Assembly (NCBI GenBank): GCA_036556985.1
Contig: DATBIK010000030.1
Span: 1-20,503 of the forward strand
Origin: JAPSGM01 sp036556985
GTDB taxonomy: Bacteria; Chloroflexota; Limnocylindria; QHBO01
Direction of reading: 5' to 3'
DNA length: 20,503 nucleotides
Position 1 is the stretch's first letter; every line of letters begins with the position of its first letter. The position numbers and the translations under genes are program-made. Under the pieces are notes generated by a model that was given only the letters and a program-made list of their open reading frames with translations, did not search any database and was not told the origin of the DNA. Shown piece by piece: positions 4,867 through 13,647 of this stretch.

Positions 4867-7077
4867 CTACTTGACGGCGACGACTTCGACGTCGCCGGAC
4901 CGATCCGTGACACGGATCCCCACGCCGTGGCGCTGCCGCTCGAGCTCCATGTCGAGTCGCCCGGATCCGACGCGCAGGCCCCGCAGCGCGAGCCGGTCGA
5001 TGAACGCCGGCAGCCGCGAGTGCCGCAGCCGGACCTCGTGCGCCGCCGCGTCGACCTCCATGCCGAGCGCCGCCTCCACGAGCATGAACACCGCGCCGGC
5101 CGCCCAGGCCTGGGGTGAGCAGGCCACCGGGTAGCGGGTGGGCCCCTCCCCGTCGCGCCGGGTGAAGCCGCAGAACAGCTCCGGGAGGCGGGCGAGGTCG
5201 AAGTGGCGGCTCGACTCGAACATCCCCTCCAGGACGCGCACCGCCTCGTCGACATGGCCATAGCGGGCCAGGCCGCGGGCCACCAACGCGTTGTCGTGCG
5301 GCCAGATGGAGCCGTTGTGGTACGCCATCGGGTTGTAGCGCGCCTCGCCGGCTGCCACCGTGCGGATGCCCCAGCCGCTGAACGAGGCGTCGGCGAGGAG
5401 TGTTGCCGCCAGGTCCGCGGACCGTTCGGGACGGGCGATCCCGGTGTACAGCGCGTGGCCGGCGTTCGAGGATCGGACGCGGCACGGCCGCTTCTCCCCG
5501 TCGAGGGCGATGACGTAGGTGCGCAGCTCCTCGTCCCAGAACGCGGCGTCGAACGCGTCGCGGAGCCGGACGGCCGACGCCTCCAGCTCCGCTGCCCGCT
5601 CGGCGTGGCCGAGGCGCGCGGCAATGGCTGCCGCCCCGACCTGCGCGCCGTAGGCATAGCCCTGCAGCTCGACGAGGGCGATCGGTCCCGACGCCAGGGA
5701 CCCGTCGGCATGGAAGATCGAGTCCCAGGAGTCCTTCCAGCCCTGCTGGGCGAGGCCATCGTCGCTCTGGCGGTGATAGTCGAGGAAGCCGTCGCCGTCG
5801 CGGTCGCCATCGGTCCGCATCCAGTCCAGGGCGCGCTCGACGTGCGGCCACAGGGCGCGGACGGTGGCCTCGTCATCGGTCTGGCGCAGGTATTCGGCCG
5901 CCAGCAGGACGAACAGCGGCGTGGCGTCGTGCGAGCCGTAGTAGCGACGGAACGGGACCTCGCCGGTGGCCGCCATCTCGCCGAGGCGGACCTCGTGCAG
6001 GATCTTGCCCGGCTGGGCGTCCGATGCAGGATCGGCGGCATCGGCCTGGTTCGCGGCGAGGTAGCCGAGCACGCCCTTGGCGACCTGCGGCGCGACCCAC
6101 AGGCACTGGAGCGCGACGATGAGCCCGTCGCGGCCGAACGGGTCGCTGAACCACGGCACCCCGGCGTGGGGGTAGAGCCCGTGCCCGGTGCGGGCGGTGA
6201 GCATGGCCACGTCCGCCTCCGAGCGATCGAGCCAGTCGTTGAACCGCTCGTTCGAGCTCGTCAGCCGTGCGCCCCCGCGTCGCACGGCAGCGTGGTGCCG
6301 CCGTGCGCGGACGACGGCCTCCTCGATGGTCGGCACGCTTCGGCGACGGGTGGAACCCTGCTCGCAGCTGATGCCGACGTCCAGGCTCGTCGCCCGCCCC
6401 GGCGGGAGCCGCAGGCGAAAGCGAGCGCGGCCCGCGGTGAGCTCCATGGGGCGCGCGGAGAACGAGATCCGGGTGCGCCGGACGACACCGTCGAGGCCCT
6501 GGTAACGGAGCAGGACCCTGCGCTCCGAGATGCCGGGCGACAGCACGCGGCCGCGCTCGGCGCGGACCATGCCGCGGACCTCGAAGACGTCCGCGAAGTC
6601 GGCCTCGAAATGGAGCTCGAGCGTGATGTCGAGCGGCTCCTCGGCGAACGAGCGCAGGATGAGGCGCTCGTGGCAGGTGCCGTCGAGCAGGACCTTCGTG
6701 CGCGCCAGGTGGATCGTGCTGTGCGGGATCCGGCGCCCGCCGTCGAGGTCGGTGTTGGTCAGGTCCACCGCCAGCCGCGAGTTGTCGCGCTTGGCGGTCG
6801 AGCCGAGGAGCAGCGGCCGTGTCCCCGCCAGGGTCAGCAGCAGGCCGGACAGGTGCCGCGTGCCGCGGAAGTACACGCCGTGCTCGCTGAGCCGCTCCGG
6901 CCGGATGTCGCCGTGCAGGTCGAAGACGGCGAACGCGTCGTCGTGCTTGAGGACCTGGTCGTTGGCCTCGTCGCTCTCACCGGTGGCGAGGACGTCGTAG
7001 CGCTGCGCCAGGCCCTGGTCGAGGGCACCGGCTCCGACGGGCGGGTCGGTGGCGCGGTCGGGTCGTTCGTCGCTCAT
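4867..7077 (-). CDS. Glycogen debranching (amylo-alpha-1,6-glucosidase) family protein
   Basis: The 736-residue product starts with a beta-sandwich 'glycogen debranching N-terminal' domain (about 40-240; FAVFDLHGDI, GVYFRGTRHLSGLLL). A six-hairpin (alpha/alpha)6 catalytic-type domain follows (about 275-680) with PWFSDPFGRDG (308-318), GWKDSWDS (446-453) and YNPMAYHNGSIWPHDN (581-596). This matches the bacterial amylo-alpha-1,6-glucosidase family, which acts on alpha-1,6 branch points of glycogen-like glucans or related oligosaccharides. An EF-hand-like loop DRDGDGFLD (425-433) is typical and may bind calcium. There is no signal peptide, so it is cytosolic. ATG 7077 has AGAGG only 3 nt upstream, so the site is weak. 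It is divergent from the M16 genes. No other glycogen gene is present, so the exact substrate is uncertain. Confidence 0.88.
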   Translation of the reverse strand: MSDERPDRATDPPVGAGALDQGLAQRYDVLATGESDEANDQVLKHDDAFAVFDLHGDIRPERLSEHGVYFRGTRHLSGLLLTLAGTRPLLLGSTAKRDNSRLAVDLTNTDLDGGRRIPHSTIHLARTKVLLDGTCHERLILRSFAEEPLDITLELHFEADFADVFEVRGMVRAERGRVLSPGISERRVLLRYQGLDGVVRRTRISFSARPMELTAGRARFRLRLPPGRATSLDVGISCEQGSTRRRSVPTIEEAVVRARRHHAAVRRGGARLTSSNERFNDWLDRSEADVAMLTARTGHGLYPHAGVPWFSDPFGRDGLIVALQCLWVAPQVAKGVLGYLAANQADAADPASDAQPGKILHEVRLGEMAATGEVPFRRYYGSHDATPLFVLLAAEYLRQTDDEATVRALWPHVERALDWMRTDGDRDGDGFLDYHRQSDDGLAQQGWKDSWDSIFHADGSLASGPIALVELQGYAYGAQVGAAAIAARLGHAERAAELEASAVRLRDAFDAAFWDEELRTYVIALDGEKRPCRVRSSNAGHALYTGIARPERSADLAATLLADASFSGWGIRTVAAGEARYNPMAYHNGSIWPHDNALVARGLARYGHVDEAVRVLEGMFESSRHFDLARLPELFCGFTRRDGEGPTRYPVACSPQAWAAGAVFMLVEAALGMEVDAAAHEVRLRHSRLPAFIDRLALRGLRVGSGRLDMELERQRHGVGIRVTDRSGDVEVVAVK

Positions 7078-7181
7078 CGGCCTCTAGTCTGTCATGCCTC
7101 CGGGGTGCCGATTCCTCCCGTCCGGCGGTCGCGTGGTAGCCTTCCGGACGCTCCCACCGCACTCGCCAGAGGACTCCCCCG

Positions 7182-8492
7182 TTGCCCCAGGTACCGATCC
7201 AGCGCCACGCGCTGCCGAATGGCCTCCGCATCCTGCTCTCGCCCGATGACCTGGCGCCGATCGTCGCCGTCAACCTGTGGTACGACGTCGGCAGCAAGCA
7301 CGAGAAGCCGGGGCGCACCGGGTTCGCCCACCTGTTCGAGCACATGATGTTCCAGGGCTCGGAGCACGTCGCCAAGGGCGAGCACTTCGCCCTGGTGCAG
7401 TCCGCCGGCGGGACGCTGAACGCGTCGACCTGGCTGGACCGCACGAACTACTTCGAGACGTTGCCAAGCCACGAACTGGAGCTGGGGCTGTGGCTGGAGG
7501 CGGACCGGCTCGCCTCCCTCGTGCCGGCGATGACCCAGGAGAAGCTGGACAACCAGCGCGAGGTGGTGAAGAACGAGCGCCGCTGGTCGGTCGACAACCA
7601 GCCCTACGGGACCTGGGACGAACGCCTGCAGGAGCTCATCTACCCCGTCGGCCATCCCTACCACCACTCGACGATCGGCTCCATGGCCGACCTGGACGCC
7701 GCGTCGCTCGAGGACGTCTCCGAGTTCTTCGCGACCTACTACGCGCCGAACAACGCGGTCCTCACCGTGGCGGGCGACTTCGAGCCGGCGGTCGCGCTCG
7801 AGATGATCGAGCGCCATTTCGGACCGATTCCGGCCAACCCCTCGCTTCCGGCACCGCCGGACATGTCGGTCGAGCCGCTGCTGGGCGCGGGGCTGCGCGA
7901 GACGATGACCGACATGTGCTCGCTCCCCCGCGTGTACCTGGGCCACCGCATGCCCGTGTTCGGGACCGATGCGTTCGAGGCGCTCTACGTCGCCGGAGAC
8001 CTGCTCGGCGCCGGGCGCGCCTCGCGCCTGTACCGCGTCCTCGTCCGCGAGCGCCAGCTGGCGCAGGACGTCACCGTCTTCCCCTTCCCGATCGTGGGAG
8101 GCGCCTCGATGTTCACGATGTGGGCCACCGCCCGGCCCGGCGTGGACCCCGCCGACCTGGAGGCCGCGCTGGTGGCCGAGATCGACCGGCTGGCCGCCGA
8201 CGGCCCGTCCGACGCTGAGCTGGAGCGGGTGCGCAACCTCCACGCCGCGGCGGTCGAGTCCAGCCTGGAGCGCATCGCCGAGCGCGCCGACCGGCTGTCG
8301 ATGTACGCCTGCCTCTTCGACGAGCCGGAGCGCATCAACACCGAGGTGAGCCGTTACCTGGCCGTCGGGCCGGATCGCATCCGCGCGGCGATGGCGGACA
8401 CGCTCCGCGCCGACAACCGGCTGTCGTTGACGTACCTGCCCGGCGAGCGCGAGGTGGCAGCCGCCGCGGGGGCCGAGGAGGTGGCATCGTGA
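7182..8492 (+). CDS. M16B zinc metallopeptidase, catalytic subunit (TTG start)
   Basis: The 436-residue product carries the inverted zinc motif HLFEH (His50, Glu53, His54) in GFAHLFEHMMFQGS and the downstream Glu ligand in REVVKNERR (Glu132 by alignment with pitrilysin). Length fits single-unit bacterial M16B peptidases, which work as dimers forming a clam-shell around unfolded peptides. No signal peptide is seen, so it is probably cytosolic. The start is TTG 7182, preceded by AGAGGA with an 8-9 nt spacer; family similarity (RHALPNGLRILL) starts within a few residues. The stop overlaps the next gene's GTG as GTGA, so the two are translationally coupled. A TAGCCT box (7137-7142) is a possible -10. 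Confidence 0.92.
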   Translation: MPQVPIQRHALPNGLRILLSPDDLAPIVAVNLWYDVGSKHEKPGRTGFAHLFEHMMFQGSEHVAKGEHFALVQSAGGTLNASTWLDRTNYFETLPSHELELGLWLEADRLASLVPAMTQEKLDNQREVVKNERRWSVDNQPYGTWDERLQELIYPVGHPYHHSTIGSMADLDAASLEDVSEFFATYYAPNNAVLTVAGDFEPAVALEMIERHFGPIPANPSLPAPPDMSVEPLLGAGLRETMTDMCSLPRVYLGHRMPVFGTDAFEALYVAGDLLGAGRASRLYRVLVRERQLAQDVTVFPFPIVGGASMFTMWATARPGVDPADLEAALVAEIDRLAADGPSDAELERVRNLHAAAVESSLERIAERADRLSMYACLFDEPERINTEVSRYLAVGPDRIRAAMADTLRADNRLSLTYLPGEREVAAAAGAEEVAS

Positions 8493-9844
8493 CCCTGGCA
8501 CCCAACCCCATGCGCCCGGCGTCCGGCGCGCCGCGGCCGTACCGCTTCCCGGAGTTCGACCGCCGCCGACTGGAGAACGGCCTCACGGTGTGGATGGTGC
8601 CGCTGCCGGGCGCCACCATGGCAAACGTCCACTTCGTCGTCGACGCGGGCGCGGCGGCCGAGGCCGAGGAGCGGGGCGGCGTGGCGGCGCTCACCGCGCA
8701 GCTGCTCGTCACCGGGACGCGGCGGCTGGACGCCTCCGAGTTCGCCGAGGCCACCGAGCGGCTCGGCATCGAGGTCAGCAGCGAGTCGAGCTGGGACTCG
8801 GCGCGGGCGGCCTTCCAGTCCCTGCCCGAGCACCTCGAGAACGGGATCGAGCTCCTCGCCGAGATGATGCGCGAGCCGCGCTTGGATCCCGGCGAGTTCG
8901 AGCGCCTCCGGGCCGAGCGGCTGAACGAGATCCTCCAGTCGCGCTCCGATCCCGGGCGCCTGGCCGAGGAGATGTTCCTGCGCCACGTCTTCGACGCCTC
9001 GACCCCGTATCGTCGCCTGTCGGCCGGGACCCCCGAGACGGTGTCGGGCCTGACCCTCGACGACGTCCGCAGCCACCATGCAACCCACTGGCAGCCGGAC
9101 GGCGCGCATCTCATCGTGGTCGGCTCGATCGACCCTGAGGCGGTCATGCGCGCCGCGCAGATGCGCCTCGGGGACTGGCAGGGCTCCGGCCCCGGGCACC
9201 GAGAGTTCACCTCGGCCGCCGGCGGCGGACGGCGCGTCGTCATCGTCGATCGGCCGGGATCGGTCCAGAGCGAGCTGCGCATGGGCCACCCGGGCATCGA
9301 GCGCACGAGCCCGCGGTACTTCCCGGCGCTCGTCCTCGGCGCACTGCTCGGCGGCGTCTTTGGCTCGCGGCTGAACCGGCGCCTGCGCGAGGAACTGGGC
9401 TACACCTACGGCGCCCGCGCCGGCTTCGACCCGCGGCGCGCGGCGGGCCCGTTCAGTGCGGCGGCCGCGGTGCAGACCGAGGTCACCGCCGACGCGATGC
9501 GCGAGATGCTCGTCCAGCTGGAGCGGATCCGGGAGGGGGCGCCGGACCTTGCCGAGCTGCGCGAGGTGCGCGACTTCCTGGTGGGCGTCTTCCCGCTCCG
9601 CTTCGAGACGACGGGCGGCGTGGCGGTGGCCATGGAGCCGCTGGCGGTGTACGGCCTGGCCGACGACTACTGGCAGACGTATCGGGCCAACCTCGAGTCA
9701 GTCGACCCGGAGGCGGTCCTTGCCGCTGCCCGCGACCTCGTCCGGCCCGACGACCTGCTCATGCTCGTGGTCGGCGACGCGACGCGGATCCGCGAGGAGG
9801 TCGCCGCCGGGGGCTTCGGCGGCGTCGAGGTGGTGAGCCCCTAG
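8489..9844 (+). CDS. M16B family protein, non-catalytic partner subunit (GTG start)
   Basis: The 451-residue product shares the M16 fold (LENGLTVWMVPLPGATMANV, then AGAAAEAEERGGVAALTAQLL). The HxxEH motif is replaced by ALTAQ at 67-71, so it cannot bind the catalytic zinc. It keeps the R/Y substrate-side motif in its second half: LRMGHPG (Arg264) and LREELGYTYGARAGF (Tyr305, Tyr307). In characterised M16B heterodimers one subunit supplies zinc and the other this Arg-Tyr pair, and the two genes here fit that division. GTG 8489 overlaps the upstream TGA (GTGA). The TAG stop shares CTAG (9841-9844) with the stop of the convergent aminotransferase gene. Confidence 0.92.
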   Translation: MTLAPNPMRPASGAPRPYRFPEFDRRRLENGLTVWMVPLPGATMANVHFVVDAGAAAEAEERGGVAALTAQLLVTGTRRLDASEFAEATERLGIEVSSESSWDSARAAFQSLPEHLENGIELLAEMMREPRLDPGEFERLRAERLNEILQSRSDPGRLAEEMFLRHVFDASTPYRRLSAGTPETVSGLTLDDVRSHHATHWQPDGAHLIVVGSIDPEAVMRAAQMRLGDWQGSGPGHREFTSAAGGGRRVVIVDRPGSVQSELRMGHPGIERTSPRYFPALVLGALLGGVFGSRLNRRLREELGYTYGARAGFDPRRAAGPFSAAAAVQTEVTADAMREMLVQLERIREGAPDLAELREVRDFLVGVFPLRFETTGGVAVAMEPLAVYGLADDYWQTYRANLESVDPEAVLAAARDLVRPDDLLMLVVGDATRIREEVAAGGFGGVEVVSP

Positions 9845-10983
9845 GCTCCGCGGGCTGCCGCGATCTCCTCGATCCCCGCCAGCAGCCTGGCGTTCTCGTC
9901 CGCCGAGCGGACGGTGATGCGCAGCCAGTCGACGAGCGGTCCACCCGGGTAGCTGCGCACGACGAGGCCCCTGGCCATGAGCGCCGTCGCCCACTCCGCA
10001 GCCGGGCCGTCAGGCCGCACGAGGAGGAAGTTCGTCACCGAGGGCAGCACCGCCCACCCCGCGCTCACCAGGCGGGCGGCCACCCGCTCGCGCTCGTCCA
10101 GGATGCGCCGATGTCGCTCGCGCGCCTCCTCCGGCTCGGCGAGCGCCGCCAGCGCCGCCGCCTCCGACGGCCCGCCCACGGCGAGCGGCAGGCGTGCCGC
10201 GTCGAACCGTGCGGCGAGGCCATCCGGCACGACGAGGTAGCCGATCCGCGCGCCGGCCAGGCCGTGCGACTTCGCCAGCGAGCGGAGGACGAGCAGGTTC
10301 GGCAGCCGTTCCTGGAGCGGGATCAGGGAGCGCGCCTCCGGCGGCTCGCCGAGGCTGGCCTCGGCGAACTCCTGGTAGACGGCGTCGACGACGACGATCG
10401 CCGGCAGCCCGTCGGCCACCGCGGCGATCTCGTCGGGCTCGTACTGGTCGGCGGTCGGGTTGTTCGGCGAGCAGATCCATACCAGCCGCGCGCCGTGCGC
10501 CTCGGCGGCGGCACGCAGGACGGCAGCCGACTGTCGCTCGCCGGGTGACGTTCGTGGCACTTCGACAACCCGACCCCCGGCCAGGCGCGCCTCGACCGCG
10601 AACATCGGGAAGGTGGGGGTCGGAACGACCACGGCGTCGCCGGTGCCGACGACCATGGTGGTCGCCAGGCGGATGAGCTCGTCGGCTCCGGCACCGGGGA
10701 TGATCCGGTGCTCGGCCGCCCCGGTCAGGGTCGCCAGCGCGCGGCGCAGGGCGCGGTAGGCCTGGTCGCCGTACTCCACGACCCGCGCCGGATCGTATCC
10801 GCGCAGGGCACGATGCACGGAGGGCAGCGGGCCGCCGCCGAGCGTGTTCATGTCGAAGCGCAGGACCGCGTCGCGCGGCAGGCCGAGGGAGTCCGCGAGC
10901 TCCTCGTCCGAGGGCTCCATGGGATACGGGTCAACGGCATCGGGGAGACGGAGGAGCCTCGTCGGATCGGTCGGCCCGTTCAT
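9841..10983 (-). CDS. Histidinol-phosphate aminotransferase-like PLP enzyme (aminotransferase class I/II)
   Basis: The 380-residue product has the fold-type I layout: FDMNTLGGGPLPSV (43-56) in place of the usual NENPxGP entry, GAGADELI (98-105), CSPNNPT (171-177; Asn175 contacts PLP), VVVDAVYQEF (197-206; Asp200 and Tyr203) and SLAKSHGLAGARIGYLV (235-251; PLP lysine Lys238, Arg246). HisC transfers an amino group between histidinol phosphate and 2-oxoglutarate. No other his gene is nearby and the N-terminal motif is atypical, so another substrate (for example an aromatic amino acid or threonine-phosphate-type acceptor) is possible. ATG 10983 overlaps the stop of the upstream kinase gene as ATGA, indicating coupled translation. 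hisC is the nearest symbol but I leave it unassigned. Confidence 0.85.
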   Translation of the reverse strand: MNGPTDPTRLLRLPDAVDPYPMEPSDEELADSLGLPRDAVLRFDMNTLGGGPLPSVHRALRGYDPARVVEYGDQAYRALRRALATLTGAAEHRIIPGAGADELIRLATTMVVGTGDAVVVPTPTFPMFAVEARLAGGRVVEVPRTSPGERQSAAVLRAAAEAHGARLVWICSPNNPTADQYEPDEIAAVADGLPAIVVVDAVYQEFAEASLGEPPEARSLIPLQERLPNLLVLRSLAKSHGLAGARIGYLVVPDGLAARFDAARLPLAVGGPSEAAALAALAEPEEARERHRRILDERERVAARLVSAGWAVLPSVTNFLLVRPDGPAAEWATALMARGLVVRSYPGGPLVDWLRITVRSADENARLLAGIEEIAAARGA

Positions 10984-12437
10984 TCGGGGTGGGTGGCGCC
11001 GTGTGCCTCTCCCGGCCAGCGCAGGAGGAAGACGGCGCCCGGCCTGCGCTGCTCGAGGATCGCGGCACCGCCCTGCGCCTCCATGCAGGCGCGGACGAGG
11101 TACAGCCCCAGCCCGAGGCCACGGCCGGAGGCGACACGGTCGTGGAAGAGCCGATCGGCCACGTCGTCGTCGATGCCCGGGCCGCTGTCCGCGACGCGGA
11201 CCTCGGGGACGGGGGTCGAGCTGATGCGCACCTGGACGGGGCCGTGATCGTCCGCGTATCGGTCCGCGTTGATGAGCAGGTTCGTCACGGCCTGCTCGGT
11301 GAGCTGTCGATCGCCGATGATCGTGGTGGGACCGTCGGTCGTCACCTCCACCGGACGCTCGCTGCCGCGCGCCCGCAGGCGCTCGGTCGCGGCGCGCACC
11401 GCGTCGCGCAGGTCGAAGGGCTCGGCGGCCGCATCGACGCTCCCGGCCTCCGCGCGCGAGAAGAGCTCGAGCCGCTCGAGGATGGCGATCGCCGCGTCGA
11501 CCGATTCGAGCGCGCGGCGCCCGTGATCGACCGCTCGCGCCGTCAGCCCTGGCTCACGCGTGCCGAGCTCGATCCGTGCCTTGGCCACGGCGAGCGGGTT
11601 GCGCAGCTCGTGCGCCACGAAGCTCCCGAAGCGCGACAGCCGCTGCTGCTCGTCGACCTCCTGCCCGACGTCGCGGAGCAGCAGGACGCAGCCGCCGCCG
11701 ACGAGCGGCGTGCCCTCGACGTCGACCGTCAGCTCGCGCGAAGCCATCGGCAGGTGCACGATCATGCGCAGCGATACGGGCTCGCGCCGGGCGCGCGCCT
11801 GCGGCCATTGCTCCGGCGGCAGCGGACGGCCGCGTTCGTCGCGCGGCTCCGCCAGCCTGCCCCACTCCTCGAGCGGGCGGTCGAAGAAGGATCGGCCGAA
11901 GGTGCGGAGTGCCACGCGGTTGCCGTACACGCCGCGGCCCTCCGCGTCGTACACGATGAGCGGCTCCGGCACGGCACCCGCCACCTCTTCGAGCCGAGCG
12001 CGCTGCTCCTCGACCTGGCGCAGCGCGACCTGCAGCTCGCGGCGCGCCGCCTCGGCATCGGCTCGGTCGCCGACTGCCTGCCGGGTGGCTTCGGCCCCGA
12101 GCTCATGGGCGACCCGGTTCGCGTCGCGCTCGCGCTCGAGGCGAAGGGCCAGAATGACGATGAGCGGCGCGCCCAGGACGAACGAGACGAGGCGCACCAC
12201 GTCGCCGCTGCCGAAGCGGCCCTCCGGGGCAAGGATGGCCTGCACGACCAGGAAGAGGCCGGTGACGCCATACGCCCACAGTGCCGCCGCGGAACCGAGG
12301 GTTAGGCCAACCACCGCCACCACGAGCAGCGCCAGGACCGAGATGACCGGCTCGCCGGTCGCGCTCGTGAACAGCACGGACAGCCCGGCCGCGGCGACGC
12401 CCGCCAGCGTCCCGCCGACCAGGCTGCGCAGGCTCAT
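10980..12437 (-). CDS. Membrane sensor histidine kinase with PAS-like domain (orphan)
   Basis: The 485-residue product has about four hydrophobic segments in residues 5-100 with almost no external loops. A coiled-coil-like linker (about 100-150) and a PAS-like domain (about 148-260; EPLIVYDAEGRGVYGNRVAL) follow. HisKA has the H-box FVAHELRNPLAVAK (phospho-acceptor His276). The HATPase_c domain shows N-box EQAVTNLLINADRYA (381-395), G1 VADSGPGID (415-423) and G2 GRGLGLGLYLVR (438-449). All catalytic elements are present. No response regulator is in the window, so the partner is unknown. It lies 29 bp downstream of the J-domain gene and overlaps the aminotransferase gene by 4 bp. ATG 12437 has no clear ribosome binding site. 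Confidence 0.93.
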   Translation of the reverse strand: MSLRSLVGGTLAGVAAAGLSVLFTSATGEPVISVLALLVVAVVGLTLGSAAALWAYGVTGLFLVVQAILAPEGRFGSGDVVRLVSFVLGAPLIVILALRLERERDANRVAHELGAEATRQAVGDRADAEAARRELQVALRQVEEQRARLEEVAGAVPEPLIVYDAEGRGVYGNRVALRTFGRSFFDRPLEEWGRLAEPRDERGRPLPPEQWPQARARREPVSLRMIVHLPMASRELTVDVEGTPLVGGGCVLLLRDVGQEVDEQQRLSRFGSFVAHELRNPLAVAKARIELGTREPGLTARAVDHGRRALESVDAAIAILERLELFSRAEAGSVDAAAEPFDLRDAVRAATERLRARGSERPVEVTTDGPTTIIGDRQLTEQAVTNLLINADRYADDHGPVQVRISSTPVPEVRVADSGPGIDDDVADRLFHDRVASGRGLGLGLYLVRACMEAQGGAAILEQRRPGAVFLLRWPGEAHGATHPE

Positions 12438-12463
12438 CCGACGGTCACGCTCGCCATGGCGGA

Positions 12464-12469
12464 AGCCTA
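12464..12469 (-). promoter_or_regulatory. Possible internal -10 (TAGGCT) before the histidine kinase
   Basis: On the minus strand TAGGCT includes the TAG stop of the J-domain gene and ends 6 nt before an ATG at 12457. That ATG opens a seven-residue ORF (M-A-S-V-T-V-G, stop at 12434-12436) whose TGA overlaps the kinase ATG. This could be a promoter with a tiny leader ORF coupled to the kinase, but it rests on position alone. Confidence 0.25.
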
Positions 12470-13612
12470 GCGCAGGGTCCGCTGCCGGGCGCGCGCTCGC
12501 GCCAGGCGCCGTCGTGCCGCGCCGATGCGCCGCACCGGGTCGCCGCCGATCTTGCGCCGGTCGAGCGCGTCGGGATGGTCGCCGCGGGCGATCGCCGCCA
12601 GCAGGTCGGAGGCGCGGTCGAGCTGGCCGGCCTCGGTGAGGAGCTGGACGAGGCTGAACCAGCGCGCCGGCTCGGTCACCGGGGCGCCGGCCACGCGCTC
12701 GACGAGCTCGGCCGCCCGGCCGGGGTGCCCCGCCCGCCGGTGCGCGGCGATGGCGGCGCGCACGTCCGGGAAGCCGGGCTCCATGCCGAGCGCCTCGAGG
12801 AAGTTGAGGAGCAGCTCCGCCGCCTCGGCGCGGTCGGCGGCCCGCCCGCGGCGCACGCGACGGTCACGGAACTCGCCGAGGAGCGCCCGGAGCTCGCGGT
12901 CGACCCATCGACGCTGCGGAGTGTCCGCCGCGTACCGCCCGGCGATCCCACGCAGGAAGCCGATGCCGCGCAGGAGCATGCCCGAGGCCACGTATGCCTG
13001 CCGCAGGTTGGACCGGACCAGGGTCTCGTAGCCCGGGTCGAGCTCGACGAGCCGCTCGAGCGCGCCGATCCAGTCATCGAGCCGGTTCCGCTCCCGGTAG
13101 TGATCGGCGGCGTACCGCAGCCAGTAGCGCTCGCCATGGGTGCGCCAGTCCTCGCCGGCGATGTGGTGCTCCACGATCCAGGCGTTCTGCCGCGCCGGCC
13201 CGGCCATGAACACCTCGACCGGCACGCGGAAGCCGGCCACGTTGCGCCACTCGGGCTGGTGCCATCGGCTCGGCTCGGTCGGCCGCAGCCGCGGCCGGCG
13301 CACCCGCACGGGTCGCGGCCGCTCGTCGGCGTCGAGCGGCCAGGCGAGCGTCTCGGCGCCGCCGTGCTCCAGCGCCCGGTCGTAGTGGAGCCGGCGCAGC
13401 GGGTCGCGCAGCGCGGACCACGCCCGGTTCAGGATCGAGGTCCGGCGCGTGGCGAGGTTGCCGGCCTCGCTGCGGTCGGGGTGGTGCCGCAGGACGGCCT
13501 CGCGGAACGCGGCGCGCAGCTCGTCGGCGGACGCGGACGGCTCGCTGCCGAGCACCTCGTAGAAGTCGCGCTCCTCGGTGCGGAGTGCCGCGGAGGCGGT
13601 TTCGCTGGCCAT
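12467..13612 (-). CDS. J-domain (DnaJ-like) protein with helical C-terminal region
   Basis: The 381-residue product has an N-terminal J domain at about 16-79 (RDFYEVLGSEPSASADELRA, then LRHHPDR with the essential HPD at 44-46, and the closing LRRLHYDRAL). The J domain stimulates the ATPase of a DnaK-type Hsp70. There is no Gly/Phe linker or zinc-finger region, so it is a class C co-chaperone, not DnaJ itself. The rest is Arg/Ala-rich and looks helical, with repeat-like units (about 175-345; WIGALERLVELDPGYE, HRRAGHPGRAAELVERVAG) reminiscent of TPR repeats. ATG 13612 is chosen over 13687 because the upstream frame runs through the divergent promoter and into the cyanophycinase gene. TATCCT lies 6 nt upstream, so the mRNA may be leaderless. 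It heads the kinase and aminotransferase genes. Confidence 0.87.
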   Translation of the reverse strand: MASETASAALRTEERDFYEVLGSEPSASADELRAAFREAVLRHHPDRSEAGNLATRRTSILNRAWSALRDPLRRLHYDRALEHGGAETLAWPLDADERPRPVRVRRPRLRPTEPSRWHQPEWRNVAGFRVPVEVFMAGPARQNAWIVEHHIAGEDWRTHGERYWLRYAADHYRERNRLDDWIGALERLVELDPGYETLVRSNLRQAYVASGMLLRGIGFLRGIAGRYAADTPQRRWVDRELRALLGEFRDRRVRRGRAADRAEAAELLLNFLEALGMEPGFPDVRAAIAAHRRAGHPGRAAELVERVAGAPVTEPARWFSLVQLLTEAGQLDRASDLLAAIARGDHPDALDRRKIGGDPVRRIGAARRRLARARARQRTLR

Positions 13613-13618
13613 CGGGCG

Positions 13619-13624
13619 AGGATA
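13619..13624 (-). promoter_or_regulatory. -10 box TATCCT of the J-domain gene
   Basis: The minus strand reads TATCCT, then 6 nt, then ATG 13612, which would put transcription start at or next to the A of ATG. No Shine-Dalgarno is present. Confidence 0.55.
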
Positions 13625-13641
13625 CGACGAGGCGCATTGAG

Positions 13642-13647
13642 TATGCT
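13642..13647 (+). promoter_or_regulatory. -10 box TATGCT of the cyanophycinase-cphA operon
   Basis: TATGCT ends exactly 9 nt before ATG 13657. No Shine-Dalgarno and no recognisable -35 are present; the -35 position falls on the divergent gene's own -10 box. Confidence 0.6.

Noticed and set aside
5203..7347. Long plus-strand ORF (714 codons) antisense to the debranching enzyme
   Set aside because: Low-complexity Arg/Ala/Val/Gly-rich translation with no family similarity. It is the usual GC-rich shadow of a real gene, which shows clear conserved motifs on the minus strand.
10989..12305. Plus-strand ORF (438 codons) antisense to the histidine kinase
   Set aside because: Shadow ORF with skewed composition; kinase H, N and G boxes prove the minus frame.
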